Assembly: GCA_024305745.1 (NCBI GenBank)
Contig: JAHRBS010000012.1
Location: 2,175,001-2,239,000 of the forward strand
Length of the DNA stretch: 64,000 bases
Source: Polyporus tsugae
Taxonomy: Eukaryota > Basidiomycota > Agaricomycetes > Polyporales > Polyporaceae
Direction of reading: 5' to 3'
Below, piece after piece: positions 35,730-46,204 of the stretch (positions within the stretch are counted from its first letter, which is position 1; each line of letters starts with the position of its first letter). Both the position numbers and the translations under genes were made by a program. The notes under the pieces are model-generated. The model searched no databases, was not told the origin of the DNA, and was given only the letters and a program-made list of their open reading frames with translations.

Positions 35730-37016
35730 GTGCACACCTTTCATCCCTTTGAAGTTCAGGATGAGTACTGGGATAAGGACAAGAAACAGTGGTCTGTCTG
35801 TGTAACACAACCGTGTCCACACCAGAGTCGTACTTGGAGACCTATTCCTGAGGCAGTCAAAGGTCTCACACCTCGACTCATCACTACCGAAGACCAACCA
35901 GCCCTGATCCTTGCACACATCACCAGACCCCCTACATCTGCCTTTTGTGACTCCGAACGTCTGCCTCTTTGCCAAGCGGCAGCAGTTGCAACTAGTAACC
36001 CCGCATCCCGCCCTGCGTCCCACCCTACCTCACGTCCAACCTCTCAACCCCAAAGCCGCAAGCCGACCCCCACTGGGACTCCGTCCACATCCCCTCGTCT
36101 TGGAGGACTAACCCTCCAGACCACTGCCAAACTCGTTAGACAACAGCTTGCATCCCGCACCTCCAATTCCCCCATCACTTCGACCTCAGCGCTACCCAAG
36201 GTTGAAGCAGAACCCGAGCAAGAGGACTCGAACCCTGCAGTCGAGGAGAAACCCAAACGAGAAACTGTAGTTCTCAACACCCCGACACCTCCATCCTCAC
36301 CACCCTCATCGTCCTCTTCCTCTTCGCCCTCATTGCGAGCACTGTTGCCTGCTCCCACCATGGCCATACCCACCCCCTTTGATGTCTCCAAACTTTTCTC
36401 CCAAGTTGCCCCTCGCAAGTACAATGGAAAACTCATGCAGGAAGGGCTCCGCTTTGTAGCCAACGCCCGCATCTACTACGATCTTCTCGAGGTGCAAGGT
36501 GTCGTGCACGAGATCCGCTGGATCACGATCCTCAACAAGTTGACCGGTGGCGCTGCTGAGTGGGCCAGCCCATACATCGTCATGGTGGCCAGCGGCAATG
36601 TTGCATGGTCAGACTTTGCGGCCTTTGAAGGGTCATTCAAGGTGCACTTCTGTGCTGCAAACGACGAAGAAGCGGCCATCGCAGAACTCGCCAAACTCTG
36701 CAAGGCTTCTCATCGGCTTGGCACCATCAAGGACTACACCAGCCAATTCAATGCCATTGCTGCTCGCACCAGGTTTGGCGATGCAGACAAACGCAAATGG
36801 TACCGCACGGCGCTCCCTTACAAGATCAAGGACACCTTCGCGACCACATCACACGACATCTTGGACCTCACCAAGATCCAGAAAGTCACACTGCAGATGG
36901 ACCAGCAACTTGCCGTGCGCGAGGAGGAATGGCTGAAGCAATTTGGATGGAAGAAGAAGGGCAAAAAGGCAGCCGCCTCTGGTTTGGGCAAGAAGAAGTT
37001 TGATGGTGAGTGCTAG
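35730..37016 (+). CDS. Gypsy Gag with stop inside the zinc knuckle
   Basis: The frame encodes 428 residues: a proline/serine/threonine-rich N-terminal half and then the retrotransposon Gag domain (FSQVAPRKYNGKLMQEGLRF, TGGAAEWASPYI, DYTSQFNAIAARTRFGD). A lysine-rich tail leads to GECstopNCGEKGHPMFCC, a CX2CX4HX4C zinc knuckle broken by TAG at 37,014-37,016. After the stop the frame stays open to about 37,196. It could be a nonsense mutation or a readthrough site. The position inside the knuckle and the other lesions favour mutation. Gag packages the element RNA into virus-like particles in the cytoplasm. Confidence 0.85.
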   Translation: MHTFHPFEVQDEYWDKDKKQWSVCVTQPCPHQSRTWRPIPEAVKGLTPRLITTEDQPALILAHITRPPTSAFCDSERLPLCQAAAVATSNPASRPASHPTSRPTSQPQSRKPTPTGTPSTSPRLGGLTLQTTAKLVRQQLASRTSNSPITSTSALPKVEAEPEQEDSNPAVEEKPKRETVVLNTPTPPSSPPSSSSSSSPSLRALLPAPTMAIPTPFDVSKLFSQVAPRKYNGKLMQEGLRFVANARIYYDLLEVQGVVHEIRWITILNKLTGGAAEWASPYIVMVASGNVAWSDFAAFEGSFKVHFCAANDEEAAIAELAKLCKASHRLGTIKDYTSQFNAIAARTRFGDADKRKWYRTALPYKIKDTFATTSHDILDLTKIQKVTLQMDQQLAVREEEWLKQFGWKKKGKKAAASGLGKKKFDGEC

Positions 37017-37192
37017 AACTGCGGTGAGAAAGGACATCCCATGTTCTGCTGCCCAAAGCCCAAGGTCGAGGGCCAATGGGCTGCCTCTTCCTCCTCATCC
37101 GGTACCAATGAGCTCACAACACTCAAGGCCCAGCTCAAGGCAATGGAGGAGAAGATTGCCATCCTTACGGTGGTCAATAAGAAAGAGGGTTT

Positions 37193-40100
37193 TTGATTAG
37201 AACCGCATTGGATGCTGCGCATGCTGGTTCCTGTAGTAATAGTCGATTTTCTGTACTGGGTTCATCGTTTGTATATGAAGTAAATCATGATGGTCAACAC
37301 TTTCATATACCGGTACGGTTAATTGGCAAGCAGCGACATAAGGACATTGTAGCTATGGTAGATAGTGGTCCTACTACTAAGTTCCTACATAGACGATTCG
37401 TAGAACAGAATAGGGTTACGACGAGGAAGTTGGCAAGGCCAATTCCTCTGTACAACATCGACGGTTCAGAGAACCGTGATGGTACAATCACAGAGGTTGC
37501 CGTGTTGGATATGGCAATCAGAGACCACAGGGAGAAGGTGGTCTTTGTAGTGATGGATATAGGAGAAGAGGATGTCATCATCGGCCTTGACTGGCTACAC
37601 AAGCACAACCCTGAAGTAGACTGGGAATGTGGCTCACTGCAGCTGTCGAGATGTCCAGAGACATGCCTGCCTAACCAGAGAACCTCTGAACCTGTCGAGA
37701 CCAAAGCACATGATACGGAGGTACGGCTTATGGCGCACCGCGGTCCTCGACGGGCAAAGAAGGTTAGGAAGGTTGGAAGGGTGTGTGCAGCTGTGATGAC
37801 CAAGGAGAAGGAGGAGGATAGGCCCTGGCCGCCAGGATTCCTGCCGCGGTGGGATGGAACTGAGACGTCTCTTCTCAATGCATGGGAGGATGGATGACGC
37901 CTTTATGGTGCTCCGCAACTGTTTGCTTCAGCGACGTACACATATTCACAACAACTGCCTGAGCAAGAGTACCAGGAGAAGGAAGTCCGCCCCGTTGAAG
38001 AGATCGTACCCGAGCACTATCATGAATACTTGCACGTGTTCTCGAAAGAGGCGTCCGAATGTTTGCCAGAACACGGACCCTATGACCATGCGATAGAGCT
38101 CGTGCCCAATGCAAAGATGTTCCATTCCCGTGTGTACCCCCTATTGCCCAGCGAACAAGGAGAGCTTGACAAGTTTCTCGCTGAGAACTTGGCCAAAGGC
38201 TATATTCAAGAGTCGAAGTCGCCAATGTTGTCGCCGTTCTTCTTTCTCAAGAAGAAGGATGGTAGCCTACATCCAGTCCAAGACTACCGGCGACTCAACG
38301 AGATCACCATTAAGAGCCGTTACCCACTACCGTTGGTATTGGATCTGATGGATCAACTTAAGAAGGCCAACAATGTGCAGGTTCAGGCCGGCAATGAGTG
38401 GAAGGCTGCCTTCGTGACCAATTGAGGGCCGTTCAAGCTCAATGTTATGTTCTTTGGGCTAGCCAATTCACCCAGCACATTCTCTGTGCTCATGAACGAC
38501 ATCTTCAAGGACCTCATCATACTCGGCAAAGTCACTATCTACCTTAATGACATCCTCATATTCACTGACAGTCTCAAGGAACACCACACATTGGTGCACG
38601 AGGTCCTGAAACATCTTAAGGAGAACGATCTGTTCTGCAAGCCAGAGAAGTGTGAGTTCAAACAGCCTAAGGTGGAATACCTCAGTGTACTCGTCTCGGA
38701 GAACTGCCTAGAGATGGACCTGGTGAGGGTGAAGGGTATCACAGATTGGCCTGTCCCTCAGAATGCCACAGACGTACGGAAGTTCCGCAGTTTTGCAAAC
38801 TCCTATTGGCAGTTCATAAAGGACTTTAGTGCCATCTGCAAACCCTTGGATTGCCTCACGGGCAATGCACCATGGCAATGGGGAGACAAAGAGCAGTCTG
38901 CCTTTGACAAGCTCAAGCGCTGCTTCACCAAAAGCCCTGTCCTGATGATCTATGATCTAGACCGCAACACCCGCATCGAAGTCGACACATCTGGCTTCGC
39001 TACAGGCGCGGTTCTGTCTCAGGAGGGGGAAGATGGCAAATGGCACCCCATCACTTTTCACTCTGAGTCGATGAACGACGCTGAATGCAACTACGAGATC
39101 TACAGCAAGGACATGCTCGCCATCATTTGTGCTCTGTAAGCCTGGCACCATTACTTCAAAGGTCTCCCTAGCGTGTTTGAGATCCAGTCAAACCACAAGA
39201 ACCTCGAGTATTGGCACACAGCACAGAACCTCACGTGCAGGCAGGCCGCAGGCACAATGGGCTCTCTATCTGTCACGATTCGACTTTGTCATCTCGCACA
39301 AGCCTGGGACATCTAATGGTAGGGCCGATGCACTGTCGAGATGGCCTGACCACTAGCACGAGGATGCAGATGACAATCTCAGTCGAGTCTTGTTGCAGCC
39401 AGAACGATTCCGGGTATTGGCAGCCAAGAGAGGGCACCTATCGGTGGTTCCAGAGAAGGCACTGCTTCGGTGTATCCGTGAGTGTGGAGAACGCAAACAG
39501 GAGGTCATGGAGGCACTCAGTAAGCTGGACAAGCTTGGACCAGCGCGTCTTCAGAATGACTTGGTGGACTGGAACAGTGAGCAAGGCCTGCTACTGTACC
39601 GAGGCAAAGTCTACATCCTCAAGGACGACGCACTGCATGCTGAGATTGTACGCATCCACCGCGACCTCCCACCTGCTGGACACCCTGGGCAGTCGAAGAC
39701 GTTGGAGTTGATTACACGAAACTACTGGTGTCCGGGCATGGCAAAGTTCATTAAGGATTATATTGAGACCTGCAACACCTGTCATTGCGGCAAGGCTTCA
39801 CATGCCAAACTGCAAGGTCCTCTTCAACCAAACAAAATCCCTGATGGCCCGGGCCAGGTTGTGACGTGCAACTTCATCACTGGACTCCCAGAGGTGGATG
39901 GATACAACGCGCTTCAGCTCATCGCTGATCGGCATGGAAAGATGATACATCTTATTCCCTGCACCAAGGAGATCGACGCGGAAGGAGCTGCTGACAACTT
40001 CATCCAAGAACACTTTCATCTTCATGAGCTGCCATGGAAGATCATCTCTAATCGTGGGCCCCAGTTCTCAAGCAAGCTCTTCCACGCCGTGCTCAAGGGA

Positions 40101-40931
40101 CTCGGCATAGAAAGTGCAATGTCCACAGCCTACCACCCTCAGATGGATGGGCAATCAAAATGATGGAACCAGGAGATAGAGGCGTACCTTCGTATGTTCT
40201 GCTCATGGCGCCACGATGACTGGGTCAAGTGGCTGCCGATCGCAGAGTTCGCCTTTAACTCGCACAAGCACTCATCAACGGGTTACTCGCTGTTCTACCT
40301 CATGTACGGCTTCGAACCCCAGTTCCATATTCCAATGTTGCCAACAACGGTGCCCACAGCAGATGAACGGCGAGAGGAGTTGCGGCAAGCACAAGAGGAC
40401 GCTACCGCGGCCTTGACTCTAGCAGCTGAGCAGATGAAGGAGTACTATGATCGATATGTCCGTGAGGCGCCAGAGTTCAAGGGAGGCCAGAAGGTGTGGC
40501 TCAACATGAGGAACTTCCGTGTTCCTGGAGTCTTTCGGAAACTGGTAGATTGGTACGCTAGCCTGTATCCGGTTGTACGCAAGGTGGGCAATCTGGCTTA
40601 CGAGCTCAGACTCCCCAAGGACCTTGTAATCCATCCAGTGTTCCATGTCTCTCTCTTGCTCCTGCACAAGGAGAGTCGACTCCCCAGTCATCATCCGGCA
40701 GAGCCAGCGGCAATTGAAGTGGAGGGGGAGGAGGAGTATAAAGTGGAGGAAGTGTTGGAGTCGCGGCGGTATGGGAGATGGAAGAAACTGCAATACCTCG
40801 TACACTGGAAGGGTTGGGGCCCTGCACACGACAGTTGGGAGGATGCAGTGGACCTCGCTAATGCACCACAACTTGTGCAAAAATTCCATTCAACGCATGC
40901 AAAGGCACCTGGTCCTCTCAAGAAGACTTAG
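37193..40931 (+). pseudogene. Gypsy Pol: protease, RT, RNase H, integrase, chromodomain
   Basis: Pol lies in the -1 frame relative to Gag. Protease: AMVDSGPTTKF (DSG intact) and IGLDWL. RT: SPMLSPFFFLKKKDGS, RRLNEITIKSRYPLP, MFFGLANSPSTF, and YLND where YxDD is expected. RNase [24 protein letters not shown] where TDHKNLEYW is usual. Integrase: HRDLPPAGH...CNTC zinc motif, CNFITGLP for xDFITGLP, SNRGPQF for SDRGPQF, GQSK for GQTE. Chromodomain: YKVEEVLESR...LVHWKGWGP. Stops: TGA 37,895-37,897, TGA 38,423-38,425, TAA 39,137-39,139, TAG 39,354-39,356, TGA 40,161-40,163, plus one frameshift near 39,240. The terminal stop is at 40,929-40,931. It is not autonomous. Confidence 0.93.
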
Positions 40932-40963
40932 TCGTGAAGGCACGACCCTTAGGAGGGGGGTAT

Positions 40964-41409
40964 TGTCATGAATGTTCCATTCGGCACCTGCTATCAGCAC
41001 CTTAGTTTCCTTTTCCGGACAATCTACTTCTCACGTTGTACTTATTGTTCTCCGTTGCATTGTATCTTGTCCTTTGTTCTTTAGCACAATAGCTCCTTAT
41101 TGTTCATAGTTGCTATTGTTCCGTTTCCATTATTCACCCGTGTCTATAGTTACCTATTGTCCCCGGGTTCTCATTGTCCTCTATACGTATATAAGGACCT
41201 GTACTTTGCTGCCTGGAGACCTCAGTTTTGACCTCTTGTCTCCAGGTAAGCCTCGCTGTATTTTGCTCGTAGACACCTACTTACTCAATATGTTTTGTCT
41301 CCAGCTCTGACTGTTGAGCCTTGCTCTGCTCTTGCTGCACAAGCACTCATCAATGCCCTTGCTCACTTTGTAAGTCTCCCTGGTCCTTACTTGACAGCCA
41401 GTTATAACA
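40964..41409 (+). repeat. Gypsy 3' LTR, hybrid of two subtypes
   Basis: Its first ~300 bp agree with the LTRs at 26,739 and 34,851. From about 41,270 it switches to the subtype seen in the solo LTR at 29,271: it ends CTCCCTGGTCC...CAGTTATAACA rather than ATCCCTGATCC...CAGTTGTAACA. The junction points to LTR-LTR recombination with the older element on its right. Confidence 0.85.
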
Positions 41410-42560
41410 TTAGGTCAAAACTTCTTTGTGAGTACTGGCATACCTACACCCATTTCCCTTTCCTCTTTCCTCTTATACAATATGCACTTTTGATCCTCTA
41501 TGTTGCCTAGCGTAGTACACACTCTAGTCACACCATCAGACATGGTCTTGATTCAACTTGAGACTTGCCACTCTCAGTGGTACAGTACATGGAAAGCTCC
41601 TAACTCAAGACCCTGGCACTGACAGAAGTGGTCCACCTCATGGCGCAGGAGGCTAGAGAAAGGCGGCAAAACAAAGCCAAGGCAGGACACCCCTGGGCTC
41701 ATGTCCCTTAAGGTTAAGACACAGCAATAGGCTGAGGAGCCCGAGCAGACAGTGTTGGATTGTATATCCACGGTTTGCATTTCTGATATAGGAAGCAAGA
41801 CCCTCCACTCTGACTCTGGCTTGTCAAACTTCTGGGCACACCTTTCACCCCAATGAGGTTCAGGATGAACATTGAGATACAGTTAGACAGTGCGGAACAG
41901 TCTGTGAAGGTCAACTGTGCCCTAATTGTTGATGCACCTTCAAGTCTATCCCAGAAGTAATTGAAGGTATTGCCCCTTGACTCCTCACCAATGACAGTCA
42001 GGACTTGCAGATCCATACACAACTTGTCAACCTCTTGATTCCAGAACCTTGAGACCCCAACCACCCTCCTCAGTATTAGGCTGCCATTGTTGCCACCAGA
42101 AATCCTCCTCATGCCCTGCCTCACGCCTAACTTCCCAACCCCCAAGTCACATCTCCACATCCGGAGGATCTCCATTCCTAGAATCTATTCTACTCAATTG
42201 TGCTCTTTTCTTAGCAAGTGAACATATTGCAAGATGCACTTTCAACCCCTCAACGCCCACCACACCAAACTCTGCACTCCCACTGGCTAGGACCCCACAA
42301 CAACAGACCATCATCCTCAATCAATACTCCGAGTAATCCCTCATCTGTGTCAAGTCCCTCACCACCCCCTACTCCAATCATAATCACTCTGGCACCCTTC
42401 AACACTGCCAAACTCCTCTCCCAAGTCACCTCTCATGAGTACGATAGAAAAGTCACGCAAAAAGGGCTCTGCTTCATAGTGAGTGCCTGCATCTACTACA
42501 ACCTTCTTGTGGTGCAGAATGTCTCTATCAGGAAAATTAGCCTTTGCAATGAGTAATAAT
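41410..42560 (+). pseudogene. Truncated, CpG-depleted gypsy remnant (leader and partial gag)
   Basis: It aligns with 35,297 to about 36,510 of the plus element: same start TTAGGTCAAAACTTC, the GACAGAAGTGGTCC segment, and Gag-like LLSQVTSHEYDRKVTQKG and ACIYYNLLVVQN. Differences are mostly CpG to TpG/CpA. It ends abruptly in AT-rich DNA at about 42,560. Confidence 0.85.
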
Positions 42561-43190
42561 GAGTGCTACTGTCAAAACTGACACTAATCAAGTGTTGCCT
42601 ATTTTTATTTTATTACTATTATGAATTTACACTTTTGAGATTGTATTCAATAGTCCTCTAACTACTAGTATAGAACTATTGTTATTTTCTACTTTTGAAT
42701 AGTGCAATTATATAATAATAAGTTCTAATAGACTTTATATCATTTTCAGTAGTGCTACGTTATATAGCTATATTATTATAAATGTACTACTCCATAGTTG
42801 AATATGTCTAATAGTACTATTTAGCACTACAATTATACTATTTTAGTACTACTAACATTACTCTAGCTGCCTAACTTTTAGAGGTACATTGTTAAGCATC
42901 AGCATAATTTGTATCTATCTTTGACAGATACTTAATAGTTCTTGAAGTTACAAGGTTGCGTTCAATATGTTGGTGATGTCATTATGATGCTGCTGACTTA
43001 GAGAAATATCTTTAGTCTCCTCAATGCTAATATAATATGCTTAAACACTATCAAACACCATATATATATCATCAGTATAGAAGTAACACTAGTGTCTGAG
43101 CCCAAACACATTTATCAGCAGATATGATATTAGTGCTTTTCTTCAAGTCCAGTAAGAGAGAGGATATATGGACCTTGTACCCCCAATATA
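42561..43190. other. AT-rich non-coding DNA
   Basis: This is about 630 bp of low-GC sequence with no convincing ORF. It has TAGTACTA-like short palindromes and (TA)n stretches near 43,062 and 43,189. Confidence 0.5.
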
Positions 43191-43194
43191 TATA

Positions 43195-43285
43195 AGGTCT
43201 TCTGGTGCAGTGGTTAAAGGTGTCTGCTTGGAAGGTGGCTATGCTGGCAAGACTGGAGGTTGAGGGTTCAATTATGGCATAGGCC
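43195..43285 (+). repeat. tRNA-like Pol III module (SINE-type candidate)
   Basis: An A-box-like TGGTGCAGTGGTTAAAGG (43,203-43,220) is followed at normal distance by a B-box-like GGGTTCAATTATG (43,263-43,275) and then T-rich sequence. A long variable-arm-like middle recalls Leu/Ser tRNAs. The acceptor stem is not convincing, so it reads as a tRNA-derived repeat rather than a working tRNA. Confidence 0.4.
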
Positions 43286-44200
43286 AGTATATTTATTTTA
43301 TTTTATTTGGCTACCAACCAGCTGCTAGCTCAATCATTGTTGGAGCATACTCCTATAATTTTTGGATGTAAATAAGGGTCAATTGAGCCTTCATCCCCAG
43401 TCAAAATGCCTCTAAGAATGCTGGGGAATCCTGGAGAAAGGGAGTTAGATGCTAAAATTCAGTGGAGAACCATCAGAATAATTGCCACATAGGTGCTTAG
43501 TGCAGGCACTCCCATCACCACTACCATCACTGTCACTGACAGTCCTCTCCATCCTTAAGAACCCCTGGAATGGATAGAGATAGTTACTTGCTGTGCCTAG
43601 CATCATGTTTAATGCATCTCCTTACATGCTGCACTTGGATGGAATGACATTGCTCTCAGATTGCTGTCTGTCTCCCTTGTACTCTGCTCCCTTCCCTCAC
43701 TGCGGTAATTGTGGTATCCTGACTTTCTATCTGAGTTTGCATTGACCTTAAAATTCACTAACTGTGTCTCTAGGAATGCCCAAGCCCCCCACTGTGAGGC
43801 CTACCTCAGAACTATGATGGCCACTCTCTCCTGCTCCACCCCTGCCACAACTGCCTGGAGACAAGTGATTTTGTGGATGTCCGAGCTGCATAGGAAAGGG
43901 TCAAGTTTTCATCTCAAAAGGTGCCTAGATCTGGCATAAGGAGGTGTGAGAGCAAGGTATTGCATGCTGTATTTTCCATCCTCCGCATCCATTATATGCA
44001 CAATCAAGCAAGACCGGGAGGAAGAGGAACTGAGGAGAGCAGCCAAATGAGGGTCCATTGTGTTCAGCATCAAGATGTGATGATGAGAGCCCACTCCGCA
44101 GACATATGCGCACATCTGAGCTGCATACAGAGGCCTCTGCAGCAGACTCTTTCTGGGAGATTCAGGTAAGTGTGTTTCTTATAGTCTTCCATGCTCGAGC
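43286..44200. other. No gene recognised
   Basis: Short frames on both strands (for example 43,709-43,939 and 43,921-44,169, plus) have no recognisable domain. Possible splice signals around 44,166 (GTAAGTG) and the sequence beyond the inserted 249-bp element suggest a decayed gene whose intron received the insertion. Confidence 0.3.
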
Positions 44201-44449
44201 TATTAGCAGTGGAAAAGTGACCAGACCGGGGATTGAACCCAGGACCTTCTGGTTTGCACCCAGATGCTCTACCACTGAGCTATCTGGTCTTGGATTCAGT
44301 AGAGACACCAGTTTATTAGTGTAGATTAGTGTAACTGTAGCCCCATGTCACTACGGCATGCATGCTATGCACAGTACATTGAGGGGTCTTATGGCAGTTC
44401 AGGGACCAACTCCTGAAGGATGAGTAAGCATGATTACTGCATCCTAACA
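44201..44449 (-). mobile_element. 249-bp LTR-like element carrying a tRNA-Cys gene (copy 1)
   Basis: Read on minus it begins TGTTAGGATGCAG and ends CCACTGCTAATA. It is flanked by identical CGAGC pentamers (44,196-44,200 and 44,450-44,454), i.e. a 5-bp target duplication. The TGTTAG/CTAATA ends are a short imperfect inverted repeat. It is exactly as long as, and nearly identical to, the copy at 48,118-48,366 in the opposite orientation. No internal region, PBS or polypurine tract is attached, as for a solo LTR of a miniature element. Confidence 0.88.
44218..44289 (-). tRNA. tRNA-Cys(GCA)-like gene inside the 249-bp element (copy 1)
   Basis: 72 nt fold as a full cloverleaf: acceptor GACCAGA/TCTGGTC (7 bp), D-stem GCTC/GAGC, anticodon stem TCTGG/CCAGA with loop GTGCAAA (anticodon GCA, Cys), T-arm CTGGG-TTCAATC-CCCGG. 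It is followed by CTTTTC, a Pol III terminator. A-box TAGCTCAGTGGTAGAGC and B-box GGTCCTGGGTTCAATCC are present. G at position 32 and discriminator A are atypical for tRNA-Cys, so charging is uncertain. Confidence 0.75.
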
Positions 44450-44454
44450 CGAGC

Positions 44455-45255
44455 ATCGGAAATTACAGAACTAACACATATTTGGTTGATCTACAGGACA
44501 ATTGTGGTTCTATTCTCAATTTTCAGGGTCCAGACGGAGCACTGGATGCGGAGGTACCCTCCATGGGACATACATCACCTCAGTCAGTGGATTCCCCTTC
44601 TGCTGCTTCACCGCCATCCTCTCATCTAAGGCCGCAGCCCATTGATATCAGTCAAAATGATCCACCTAGTCAATCTATTCACGAGCCGCTCCCTGCAACT
44701 GGGATCTCCGAGATTGACATAGCCTAAAAGTTGTGAATGCGCTGTGGGCCAATTTTTATCTTTAGGACTCTCAATTGGATGACAATACCCTCTTTCATCT
44801 CCAGAACCCTTTGCATAATGTGATGCTCATGGGAAACCTATGCACATACAAATGTGATGCACGGAGGAAGGACAGGCCACAAACCAAAGGGTGCGAGTGG
44901 GTCCGAGCGTGCCACAGGACAAGGGCAAATGGAAAAACAAACAAACCCAGCTCCAAGAGCCAGGGTGACGAGCCACTAAAGACTTCGCTAAAGCCGAGTG
45001 GACCAAGGAACAAGCTTGCGGGCAGGACCGTCCAATGAGCGAGAATACGAGGGCACACAGATATTGCACTTTATGTGTGATTCAGCAAGTGGAGACTTCT
45101 TACGCGTGAGCTTCTGTGAGAGACAAAATGAGACAATACGAGACAAGTGATGAAATGCAGGGAGATGTAACCTGTCATCTGGAATTCATAATCTACCTAC
45201 TCAGTACACTGGGGAACCCTACACTACAACAACTGTATATGCTCGCTTGGATCAG
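44455..45255 (+). other. Decayed coding remnant, then no recognised gene
   Basis: A plus-strand frame at about 44,482-44,727 (GPDGALDAEVPSMG..., serine/proline-rich, ending GISEIDIA) follows a possible splice acceptor (TTTTCAG at 44,520). It could be an N-terminal exon of a transposase or other gene; I do not recognise it. The remainder to 45,255 shows only short frames. Confidence 0.3.
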
Positions 45256-45735
45256 ATGGCTACCTGGACCTGGACCTGCCTTGACAGACCACTAAGTTGC
45301 TGAACATGGGTCCAGGTTAAGTTGTGGGTAACCTGACCTGGACCCGCAAAATTACCTGCAGGTCCAGGTCTTGCGGGTCCAGGTCACCTATACTGCGGGT
45401 CAGTTGAGGATCCAGGTATAGGTTTACAGATTAGAATTACCCACACATATCTGCAAAGACCTGTGGCTTCAATGATATAGCTAGCCACTGTTATGTGTAG
45501 ATGAATATAATCCCTTGTTGGCTATGTATAAGTCTTTGTTGATTGCATTTAGGCTACTTAGCAGATATATTTGCAGGTAGTTGACCTGGATCTGTGGGTC
45601 CAGATCAATGGCAGGTATAACCTGTGCGGGTCTAGGTCCTTTGCGGGTAATACCTATGCAGGTCTAGGTTGGGGCTTTAGATGTTCAATTACCTGCAGGT
45701 TTGGGTCTAGGTAACCTGTGGGTCGACCTACATTC
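45256..45735. repeat. Cluster of CAGGTCCAGGT / ACCTGGACC motifs
   Basis: Within about 480 bp, variants of GGTCCAGGT and its complement ACCTGGACC occur a dozen or so times in both orientations, often joined to GCGGGT or TGCAGGT (for example 45,266, 45,310, 45,360, 45,377, 45,586, 45,658). It is irregular in spacing, not a simple tandem array. Confidence 0.65.
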
Positions 45736-46204
45736 AGCCTTAGACCACTTGCCCTAACCATGCAGAATAATGACTTGCAAGCCAACCAGATACGTGCTAT
45801 ATAGATGCATGAGCTGTCTTGCGCGAGGACTCTGAAAACTACTGGGCAACTCACTGTGTGCCTGACCTATTGGTCACACAGCAGGCACATAGCTTCTCCG
45901 ATGAGAACTGACTCAATGGGCTGTACACTTGTGCAGACCTGAGCCTTCACCAGACAGTGCCTGTGATGGATGTCAGTAATGCTCAGGGTGGTGATGCGCG
46001 ATCTGACTGCACGCAGCTTATTGAGACTGGTCTGCTTGCAGAGGGACTGTGCCATGCTATACGGTTCCTCCTCACACGATGGGGGATCCTCCTGCTAGAA
46101 CCCTGTTGGTGTCAGACATGCTGAAACAGGGCTGCAAGCGTGCATATTGTGTAAGTCTTGCATAAGCTAGGGTTGGTGATCAAGGCGGGGAGACCCCTGT
46201 CAGG

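Larger units (their letters stand above)
34851..41409 (+). mobile_element. Ty3/gypsy chromovirus, LTR to LTR (6,559 bp), inactivated
   Basis: 5' LTR, leader, gag, protease, RT, RNase H, integrase, chromodomain, polypurine tract and 3' LTR are all present in order. The flanks do not show a target duplication: TTTAT lies on the left, TTAGG on the right. The right LTR is followed by another copy of the post-LTR leader (TTAGGTCAAAACTTC), meaning it is shared with an older element at 41,410 onward. The first post-LTR bases are not the usual TGG of a tRNA primer site. Coding parts carry several nonsense codons and one frameshift. Confidence 0.93.

Noticed and set aside
37014..37016. Programmed stop-codon readthrough between Gag and Pol
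   Set aside because: The TAG is inside the zinc knuckle rather than at a domain border, Pol then lies in a different frame, and five more stops plus a frameshift follow, so ordinary pseudogenisation is simpler.
34851..41409. A simple, complete retrotransposon insertion with target duplication
   Set aside because: The flanks TTTAT and TTAGG do not match, and the right LTR continues into another element's leader.
45256..45735. CRISPR array
   Set aside because: The motifs are short, in both orientations and irregularly spaced, and the genome is eukaryotic.
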